Shown: positions 28,723-35,151 of the stretch, piece after piece | How positions within the stretch are numbered: the first letter of the stretch is position 1 | How the letters are laid out: each line of letters opens with the position of its first letter | DNA from: Chloroflexota bacterium | GTDB lineage: Bacteria > Chloroflexota > Dehalococcoidia > GIF9 > AB-539-J10 | Assembly (NCBI GenBank): GCA_030611015.1 | Contig: JAUWQP010000007.1 | Location: forward strand, 1-35,151 | Length of the DNA: 35,151 nucleotides | Direction of reading: 5' to 3' | Made by a program: the position numbers and the translations under genes | The notes under the pieces: model-generated | Database searches by the model: none | Seen by the model: the letters and a program-made list of their open reading frames with translations, nothing else | What the model was told of the DNA's origin: nothing

Positions 28723-29601
28723 CTAGAGTTGATCACGCACCTTGTCTCGAGCCGCCTCTACTTGCTGCTTTGTTTTTGTGATGAGCTTCTTTGCGCCTGC
28801 TTGATACTTTAAGAACCATTGCTCCGTCATGTCGGGAGAGTATTCCCAAAGGTTTAGCTGCTCGCACCACGCAACCATACTGTTCACATAAGACTCGATA
28901 GATTTGTAGAATGCCTGGTCTTCATCAATATAACGATTTGTTACCAGCAATTCGGCTGCTGCCACTCTAAAACGACCAGTAGCATAGATACGCTTCTTAG
29001 GCTCTGCTTGGTTTGCTTTGGCTTTATAAATGACATCTTCAAGGACATCCAGATTTCTAACGCATTCTGACAGCATTGCTTCTAGCCGCCGCAGCGCCTC
29101 GTCTCGACGGAAAATCTCAAACAATGTTCCTCGCCCAGCAACGGTCTCCAATACGTGACTATCAGGTTTGTCGGGATTTGACAAACAATCCTCAATAGCT
29201 TCTTTAAAGTCTCTCCTAAATTTTGCTGTTTGTATGTGATCCCCTGGATGATAGAAGAGAGTGCCTTTAACACTAATATCAAAGGGGAGCGATGTACCTG
29301 CTTCTGCAATTGTAACTGTGCCATGTTTGAAACTCTGGCGAATCCCTAGCTCCCAGTACACATTAGGATTCGAATCTGTGAGGTCTGCAACCACTACAGG
29401 AGACACAACAAGATTGGTGATGATTTCCCTTAGAATATCCACACGAAGTGGCTTTGAGCGGTAGGCTCCGAGTTCTGGGTTCTCCTCAATAAGGGGCTTT
29501 AAGAAATCATCAAAATGATCTGTCCAGTAGGTCGTGGTATGGTGCTCTGTCGTCTTGCTAAACGGCATTATTACGAAACAACGCTGTCGCTTATTCGGCA
29601 T
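28723..29601 (-). CDS. nucleotide deoxyribosyltransferase/TIR-like N-terminal domain protein
   Basis: RCFVIMPFSKT...VVADLTDSNPNVYWELGIRQS; ATG at 29601 with GAAGGGGGGTGA SD. Confidence 0.7.
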   Translation of the reverse strand: MPNKRQRCFVIMPFSKTTEHHTTTYWTDHFDDFLKPLIEENPELGAYRSKPLRVDILREIITNLVVSPVVVADLTDSNPNVYWELGIRQSFKHGTVTIAEAGTSLPFDISVKGTLFYHPGDHIQTAKFRRDFKEAIEDCLSNPDKPDSHVLETVAGRGTLFEIFRRDEALRRLEAMLSECVRNLDVLEDVIYKAKANQAEPKKRIYATGRFRVAAAELLVTNRYIDEDQAFYKSIESYVNSMVAWCEQLNLWEYSPDMTEQWFLKYQAGAKKLITKTKQQVEAARDKVRDQL

Positions 29602-29606
29602 GTAAA

Positions 29607-29966
29607 TCACCCCCCTTCTAATCCGATTATACCACCAGCCAACTTGAGAGAGAAGACATGAACAAATAGAGCAAAGAGAAGCGTTGCACTATGATTGACA
29701 CCCACTACTGCTGGGGATACAATCGGGGAGGCAAATATCTCCTCTAAAGCTCGCTCTGATTCCAATCCCCAATGCCAAGTATCTTCAAAAGCGGTTATCT
29801 GAGCCTGCGAAGGTTCACCAGTCTGCTCTTTGTATAGAACATTATAGGTTGCCTTGCTGTTGAATGGCGGATCGAGGTAAACAAGGTCAACAGAGTTATC
29901 AGGAATATATTTCCGCAGGATTTCTAGGTTATCACCATAGTAAAGAACATTGGTATCCATTATCAT
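29607..29966 (-). pseudogene. site-specific DNA methyltransferase, N-terminal fragment
   Basis: MDTNVLYYGDNLEILRKYIPDNSVDLVYLDPPFNSKATYNVLYKEQTGEPSQAQITAFEDTWHWGLESERALEEI then unrelated hydrophobic tail; rest of the family domain absent. Confidence 0.75.
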
Positions 29967-29969
29967 CCT

Positions 29970-30752
29970 CTAGAACGTATTTGACTGCTTCCACCTTCTA
30001 TCAAAATTCTCACTTAATGCTTCGTAAATATTTTTACTGCTTGCTTCATTCAATACAATAGCAAAAGACTCTTTCGCTCCCAAGTTCTTCATACTATGTC
30101 CTAACAAAACAAGGGAGGTAGGGGAAATGATATACCTATCATGTAGGTCTTTGTTTGGATAATCTCTAAATTCAACATCCGCATTCTCAGTCTTGAAATC
30201 CCCAAGTTCACGCAATAGCTTATTTTTCGCATTCATGTTTGTAATGTTTTCTAGCTTAGTTAAGAATTTGATTGGTCTGGCTTTCACGTCCTTGATGACA
30301 TCAAGAGTTCTCTCCCCACAATAAGGGTCTACAATTCTTAGTTTACCTGTAAGTGACTCTAAGATTCTTGTTACTAAAACCCTTTTACTCGAATATCTTT
30401 GTCCAGGTTCAAAGTAAAATACTTCCAACGTACCTTGTGGTTTCAGGGATATTAAATAGCCTTTGCCAGATTTCATTATTTCGTAAAAAATCTGCCCGCC
30501 ATCCCGATAACAATGAACTTTGTCACCTGCTCTATTAAGGGCACGAGCTATGCTTGCTGGGCTTATACTAACTTCTTGGACTTCTCTGAGTATTGAAGAT
30601 ACTTGTTCAGTGTTCATCCTTCTCTGTCTCAGTTCATCTTTTCCTACCCATAACACCCAAAGCGTTTGTTGGATAATGCTTTGACAATCCTCAAACGGAG
30701 GAAAGCCGCTAACATCTGCTCTTGCGAATCTTTTCAGAATTCTAGATTCCAT
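29970..30752 (-). CDS. PLD-like domain protein
   Basis: LRIVDPYCGERTLDVIKD...LHDRYIISPTSLVLLGHSMKNLGAKESFAIVL. Confidence 0.55.
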   Translation of the reverse strand: MESRILKRFARADVSGFPPFEDCQSIIQQTLWVLWVGKDELRQRRMNTEQVSSILREVQEVSISPASIARALNRAGDKVHCYRDGGQIFYEIMKSGKGYLISLKPQGTLEVFYFEPGQRYSSKRVLVTRILESLTGKLRIVDPYCGERTLDVIKDVKARPIKFLTKLENITNMNAKNKLLRELGDFKTENADVEFRDYPNKDLHDRYIISPTSLVLLGHSMKNLGAKESFAIVLNEASSKNIYEALSENFDRRWKQSNTF

Positions 30753-30756
30753 AATG

Positions 30757-31167
30757 TTACTGCTTCTTCAAATCATTATCTACATATTGTATACCCAAAT
30801 TGGTTAAAACCCATGCTTGCTTATTGTCCTTTTTCTCCTCGGCACTCATAATGAATCCCTTACGGATGTTCTTGTTGACTACATCATTGATATTTACAGG
30901 GGGAGGTTCTTTTGCTGACCTAAAGTCCACTTCAATATCGGAACTATTAAACGAAGTGTAGTCTTGGAAGATTTCAAGATAGTAACCAACCAATAGTGTT
31001 TTGTCTACATCTGTTTTTGGTTTCTTAGATATGAAAATTTCCCTGATTGAAAGTTTCTTGGTTGTAGTCTCCCCCTTATCACCAGGTCTCTTTTCTAAAT
31101 AGGCTATTCTCTTCTCGTGATCCTCTAATTGACTTTTTATAGCGTTAAGCATATCCTCAACCGACAT
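30757..31167 (-). CDS. small protein, putative winged-helix-like
   Basis: Coiled-coil N-term then VGYYLEIFQDYTSFNSSDIEVDFRSAKEPPPVNINDVVNKNIRKGFIM; overlaps upstream gene. Confidence 0.55.
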   Translation of the reverse strand: MSVEDMLNAIKSQLEDHEKRIAYLEKRPGDKGETTTKKLSIREIFISKKPKTDVDKTLLVGYYLEIFQDYTSFNSSDIEVDFRSAKEPPPVNINDVVNKNIRKGFIMSAEEKKDNKQAWVLTNLGIQYVDNDLKKQ

Positions 31168-31597
31168 TATCTTTGCCCTCCTTGCTCACTTTCTTGTTTA
31201 TTTCCTTCAGTGTTTTTTCTAGAACATTCAGAGCGATAGCATGATAAGCGTATTTGCCTCTAGTAATCTGATGAATCTTGTTCTCTTCTCGAAGGTCTTT
31301 AAGCCAGGGAAGTAGAGAACCTTTAGGAACTCCCAACTCATCCATCAATTCTTGGTTTCCAACATCGTTCGTTGCACTCAATTCAGCTTCTTTGGCGTAC
31401 ATTTTACCTATCAGATACAAAAGTATGTTCTGTTTCCCAGTCAATTCATCCTTCACAATAACATCAATCTTTCCGTCTTTGGTGATTCGAGTCAGTTGCT
31501 TTGCTAAATTAAAGTTCTTCTCAAGAGCACTGGCATAATCAACCGTCATTTCCTCAATAATTTTTTGCTTGAGATTACCTGCCATTCTGTTCTCCAT
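31157..31597 (-). CDS. small putative winged-helix protein
   Basis: NQELMDELGVPKGSLLPWLKDLREENKIHQITRGKYAYHAIALNVLEKTLKEI. Confidence 0.55.
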   Translation of the reverse strand: MENRMAGNLKQKIIEEMTVDYASALEKNFNLAKQLTRITKDGKIDVIVKDELTGKQNILLYLIGKMYAKEAELSATNDVGNQELMDELGVPKGSLLPWLKDLREENKIHQITRGKYAYHAIALNVLEKTLKEINKKVSKEGKDNVG

Positions 31598-31757
31598 TCA
31601 TTGACTCCTCTTATAATCATAATCTAAGTAACATTATAATCTATGCCAATTTTAAAGTCAAGTCGTAAAGTGGGTAAATAGCTATAAATAAAGCAATATG
31701 ATAATCAAATAATCTTTCACCATAACTTAAGCTATACTCTAGCACTTGGGCACAAAC

Positions 31758-31786
31758 AGAGGGACAGCTTTAGCGGCTGTCCCTCT
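31758..31786 (-). terminator. 11-bp hairpin downstream of the 87-aa gene
   Basis: AGAGGGACAGC / GCTGTCCCTCT, 7-nt loop; no strong U-tract. Confidence 0.5.
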
Positions 31787-31790
31787 TCGA

Positions 31791-32054
31791 TTAATCCCCT
31801 GCCTGATAATACTCTTTTGTGGACACTAACTTATATTCCCCATCAAAATCACCTATGTCAAACTCATTACCAAGATAAATCAATTCTTTATCCTTGAGTG
31901 CTGGCCTTCTTTGTTGGTGCTCATCATTGATACAGCAAGTAATCCAAGACTCTTTATTCAGGATGGCATCATGCCACGCACTCCAACAACGCTTGCAGAA
32001 ATACCCCTTTGGATTCTCGGTTACAAATTCTTGTTGGCAAATACAACAACGCAT
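31791..32054 (-). CDS. small zinc-ribbon protein
   Basis: CCICQQEF...YFCKRCWSAW. Confidence 0.6.
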   Translation of the reverse strand: MRCCICQQEFVTENPKGYFCKRCWSAWHDAILNKESWITCCINDEHQQRRPALKDKELIYLGNEFDIGDFDGEYKLVSTKEYYQAGD

Positions 32055-32263
32055 TCACTTTTATACCTTGTGATATTTGCTTCTGTGTAAAATAACCTCT
32101 CCCTACCTTTAATTAAAAATATTCTGAAAAAGTGATAGAAATGCCGCTGCCAGCGGAAATTTTGCGTTCAAAATGGTGACTCTAGACTCTCAAGCAGGGT
32201 TAAAAAGGGGGTATTTTTACCTATTTGCCAAAGCTAAAGGTGTCATTAAACCACCCAAAAATC

Positions 32264-32437
32264 TTATTTTTGCTTATTTTCGAGCCAATTAAGAACTGCG
32301 TCTCTCAAGAATACTTTTCTATTGCCACCCAACGATACACAAGGCAAACCTTGCTTGGTCAAGCGTGTGAGCTTATTACTACTAATATTTAATAGCTTCG
32401 CCAGATCCATGGAACTCAGAATTGCATTGATTTCCAT
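32264..32437 (-). CDS. excisionase-like HTH protein, 57 aa (absent from ORF track)
   Basis: MEINAILSSMDLAKLLNISSNKLTRLTKQGLPCVSLGGNRKVFLRDAVLNWLENKQK, HTH_17/Xis layout. Confidence 0.75.
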   Translation of the reverse strand: MEINAILSSMDLAKLLNISSNKLTRLTKQGLPCVSLGGNRKVFLRDAVLNWLENKQK

Positions 32438-32440
32438 ATC

Positions 32441-32851
32441 CTACCTCAAGTCGTTCCTACCGCATTCCGTCATTTCCGTCTTTTCAGAAGCGTAGATTGG
32501 TCTAGTATCAACAGGTTCAGGTTTGCAATGGCTACACTCAGAGGATACATCCTTAATAGTCCTGCCCAGTTTCTTGAGGGCAAGGTGATATATCTGCAAG
32601 TGTTCAGGCAGGTATTCCTCAATGATGTCTGGATTCCTCTTGTAATCCTCTGCGCTGACTATTGAGCGTAAAAGCAAATCCTTTTTTGCCTCAAGTAGGT
32701 GTTGTATTCTCAGGCAGCACCCACCACAAATGATTCCCAATGAATTCATTCCTACATCTTTCCTCTCCAACAAGGGACACTCAATATAAGTTTTTCTGAA
32801 CTGCTCTATAATCTTGCTGTGGTCTATCTGTTTTTCTAATTTACACTTCAT
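32441..32851 (-). CDS. Cys-rich hypothetical protein
   Basis: CGGCCLRI...CSHCKP; tightly upstream of the Xis-like gene. Confidence 0.55.
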   Translation of the reverse strand: MKCKLEKQIDHSKIIEQFRKTYIECPLLERKDVGMNSLGIICGGCCLRIQHLLEAKKDLLLRSIVSAEDYKRNPDIIEEYLPEHLQIYHLALKKLGRTIKDVSSECSHCKPEPVDTRPIYASEKTEMTECGRNDLR

Positions 32852-33025
32852 TTCTCACCCTCCAAACGAAGATTTGACAAGCACAAATTGCCTGCCCGAT
32901 TGAGAGCGAAGCAACAGCGGAAGCTCCGCCCTCTACAATTCTAGTAATGGAGTAAAGAACGCACCATTACACTCAAGGAGTGCTGGAGAAGCGGTGCGCC
33001 CGATGTTGAATGAGCTTAATGCTAC

Positions 33026-33478
33026 CTAGGCCACCAAGCTGAATTCCATAACCTTACCGTTTTTTATCAGATTCTTGCTCAAAGCTAATTCACACCCTCG
33101 ATACCATTTCTTACCAATGTAGTAAGCGGCACCACTATTTGTGTAAGGTTCAATCTTTGCTATACCACCAATGTTATGCCAACGACGCGCCCAAACTGAT
33201 GGTTTTTGTTCTTTTACTCCACTAAGCAGACAGTGATAATGCAGGTTATCACCTTCTTCTAACACCCTTACAAAATGAACTTGTCCATTCACTTCCTTTT
33301 CAAGCAAATGTAACCAGTGTTTTCTCCAAAGACGATTTGCTGTTCTAGGTGAGGTTGGATATTTGAAGGTAAAGGTAGCAAACCAATCCCACCTCGCCAG
33401 CGATTCAATCCATTCTCCATATGCATGTTCTGTTCTATTCATTCTATACTCCAATTTTAGTTTGTGGGGATTCCTCAC
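33026..33478 (-). CDS. HUH-type replication initiator-like protein
   Basis: Motif 1 WFATFTFKY, motif 2 LHYHCLLSG (HUH), motif 3 AAYYIGKKW. Confidence 0.7.
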   Translation of the reverse strand: MRNPHKLKLEYRMNRTEHAYGEWIESLARWDWFATFTFKYPTSPRTANRLWRKHWLHLLEKEVNGQVHFVRVLEEGDNLHYHCLLSGVKEQKPSVWARRWHNIGGIAKIEPYTNSGAAYYIGKKWYRGCELALSKNLIKNGKVMEFSLVA

Positions 33479-33544
33479 TTGCTCTCTACCATCAACCTCT
33501 TCATCCCTTCTCTGTGATAATAGACATAGTAATAGCGTTGCCAG

Positions 33545-33599
33545 ACGTGGTAGATGAACGTTGAGAGGGACGTTATGATGGACGTATAGGTAATAACGT
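33545..33599. repeat. iteron-like ACGT array
   Basis: ACGT at 33545, 33558, 33570, 33582, 33596 (spacing 12-14 bp), just upstream of the Rep-like gene. Confidence 0.55.
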
Positions 33600-33681
33600 T
33601 AAGAGAAGAGATTGATGTGATCTATTGAAGGGTATCAGGAGATACAAGTGGATTAGCACCACTCATTCATAATTGTTTATA

Positions 33682-33744
33682 GTGATTGACGACCATAGCA
33701 GGCTACGGGAGCACTCAGTCACTAGGGACTTATAGGTCAATCAC
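33682..33744. repeat. 9-bp inverted repeat
   Basis: GTGATTGAC (33682-33690) and GTCAATCAC (33736-33744). Confidence 0.6.
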
Positions 33745-33937
33745 ATTTGGTAGTTGATGGACTTATTCATTAGGGAAATTTTCCTCTCTACTATATATAT
33801 TACCATCTCAGGCGTAAGTCTTCCCAAAAAATCACGTATGACTTGTAAAAAATTTGCTAAATTTCGTGAAAAATGGCGTTTACATCAAACCCCTACTAGC
33901 GTTATTATAGCCAGGCAGTTCAATAGGAGGTTTGGTA

Positions 33938-34207
33938 ATGAAGAACGAGTATATAACTTTTGAGCAAGCAGATAGATTGAAACGGAGGATGCCAAAGAGT
34001 GAGGTAGCAAAGGAATTTGAGTCCTACGTCAAGGAATTACCGCAGGGACAAGTCGGACAAATCACAGTTGATAAGCAAGACAGCATCAAAGCAAATACTG
34101 CAAAAGCGAGGCTTATTCGGGCAAGTAAAGCACTAGCAGTAACATTGCAAACTAAACGAGTCGGGAATGTAATCCAGTATTGGAGAAAGGGTGAAGAGCC
34201 ACGCTGA
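33938..34207 (+). CDS. hypothetical small basic protein
   Basis: AGGAGG at 33925-33930 then ATG; MKNEYITFEQADRLKRRMPKSEVAKEF. Confidence 0.65.
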   Translation: MKNEYITFEQADRLKRRMPKSEVAKEFESYVKELPQGQVGQITVDKQDSIKANTAKARLIRASKALAVTLQTKRVGNVIQYWRKGEEPR

Positions 34208-34234
34208 GGTTTCCAAAAACACCGAGAGGATATT

Positions 34235-34342
34235 ATGCACAGAACAACACAACAAGACAGCTTTGTAAGAAATCAGGACGGAACTCTAGGATTCTACAGC
34301 AATCCCATAACAGGTTGCCTGAACGGGTGTCCTATACACTAG
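34235..34342 (+). pseudogene. N-terminal fragment resembling a radical SAM (DUF5131/Gp37-Gp68-like) protein
   Basis: MHRTTQQDSFVRNQDGTLGFYSNPITGCLNGCPIH*, lost at the CxxxCxxC motif; GAGAGGA SD. Confidence 0.55.
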
Positions 34343-34360
34343 ATATGATACAGCCTATCA

Positions 34361-34390
34361 GCCTAGCCTATTCTAGCCTAGCCTAGAATA
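34361..34390. repeat. CTAG-rich repeat and hairpin
   Basis: TATTCTA-GCCTAGCC-TAGAATA (34369-34390) with GCCTAGCC direct repeats. Confidence 0.7.
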
Positions 34391-34443
34391 CTACTGTTAT
34401 CGTAGATAACACCACATTTCTATATGTGCTGAAACTCACATCG

Positions 34444-34872
34444 CTACTTCAGTGCTGCAGCCGTACTCTCAAAGAGATAAAGAAAGAAACTCTCAAACGC
34501 TGCGTCAGAGAAGGTATCCATTAAAAATTCAAACTTTTCCGTTAGGACTGGGTCTCCAATAGCCATAATTTGGTCTCGCCATTCAAGAAAATAATTCATA
34601 GCCCCAGCCTCTGTCATTTCATCAAATTCACCTCCAAAAGCTGGTACAAAAATGCCCGCAATAATCTCCATTCTAGCTCTAGCTTCCTCTAGAGTCTCGT
34701 CAATTTCGGTCAGCTCCGCCTCAGTGTCGGTCAGCTCCGCCTCAGTGTTCGCCAGTTCCGCTTCGGTGCTCGCCAACTCAGCCTTGGTGTCATTTAACAT
34801 CCAAAACCCAACACCTGTGGAAGCAGCGAGTAGCACAGCTACGACAGAAACAATTACAAGCCACGTTTTCAT
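34444..34872 (-). CDS. membrane-anchored coiled-coil protein
   Basis: N-terminal TM MKTWLVIVSVVAVLLAASTGVGFWML, then heptads AELASTE AELANTE AELTDTE AELTEID. Confidence 0.65.
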   Translation of the reverse strand: MKTWLVIVSVVAVLLAASTGVGFWMLNDTKAELASTEAELANTEAELTDTEAELTEIDETLEEARARMEIIAGIFVPAFGGEFDEMTEAGAMNYFLEWRDQIMAIGDPVLTEKFEFLMDTFSDAAFESFFLYLFESTAAALK

Positions 34873-34951
34873 TCAATCACCTCCTCTTTGTTTAATATAT
34901 CCTATAAGATATTAGAATAGACGAATGAAGAAGCATTGTCAATAACTCTCT

Positions 34952-35151
34952 TCACTTCAACTTAAGGTTCTCTTGTTTGTTATCTTCATTTGCTAATGTC
35001 TCAATATTGTCAACAAACCATAAGCTATTCTTTTCGTGCCAGAATGTTTCCCCCAATTCGTTTTCGGTTATTTCTCTTATTATGTCTTCACCCTCATGAC
35101 CAAAAGGTGTATGGCCTAAATCATGTCCTATTGCTATAGCATCAGTTAAGT
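34952..35151 (-). CDS. dGTPase-like HD-domain phosphohydrolase, C-terminal-side fragment (runs off window end)
   Basis: Reverse complement reads [65 protein letters not shown]. Confidence 0.8.
   Translation of the reverse strand, partial: LTDAIAIGHDLGHTPFGHEGEDIIREITENELGETFWHEKNSLWFVDNIETLANEDNKQENLKLK

Larger units (their letters stand above)
22341..34950. mobile_element. integrative element at tRNA-Lys (right boundary not identified; end shown is nominal)
   Basis: Tyrosine integrase at the tRNA 3' end; Xis-like HTH, HUH Rep-like protein, iteron-like repeats, truncated genes and hypothetical cargo. Confidence 0.65.

Noticed and set aside
34948-34962. TCTTCACTTCAAC shared with the leader of the duplicated peptide genes
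   Set aside because: Here it is the coding end of the dGTPase-like frame; a 13-nt match is likely coincidence.
22350-35151. Second copy of the tRNA-Lys 3' end (att repeat)
   Set aside because: Looked for GGTTCGAGACCTGTACGGCC-like sequence by eye and found none; boundary left undefined.
1-35151. CRISPR array
   Set aside because: No regularly spaced long direct repeats with unique spacers; the ACGT array and 21-bp repeats are different structures.

Overview
The window looks like a Dehalococcoidia/Chloroflexota-type chromosome; this taxonomic guess rests on gene content only. Positions 1-22.3 kb are mostly housekeeping: fhs (partial), folD, cooC-like, LOG family, rplU-rpmA-rpmE, DUF1385, flavin reductase, hisI/hisA, trpS, cupin, macro domain, rubrerythrin, a TusA/DsrE/IscS-like/IscU-DUF59 sulfur cluster, a sigma-70 factor, ferredoxin, a Crp/Fnr regulator and a short metallothionein-like ORF. 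Small decayed patches (6.9-8.3 kb, 12-15.6 kb) include an IS1595-type transposase. From a tRNA-Lys(TTT) at 22276-22348 to near the window end lies an accessory element: tyrosine integrase at the tRNA, cargo mainly on the minus strand, then a 57-aa excisionase-like HTH, an HUH-type Rep-like protein and an iteron-like ACGT array. Leads: (1) a compact five-ORF minus-strand operon at 28.7-31.6 kb (two small putative wHTH proteins, PLD-like protein, DNA methyltransferase N-terminal fragment, FVIMPF-type nucleotide-deoxyribosyltransferase/TIR-like protein), a candidate uncharacterised defence system; (2) an IscS-like protein with Thr where the PLP-binding Lys is expected, next to an IscU-DUF59 fusion; (3) a duplicated ~65-aa secreted-peptide-like gene; (4) rplU apparently starting at ATT; (5) a perfect 19-bp inverted repeat inside an ORF. 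All assignments were made by eye; no database search was run.
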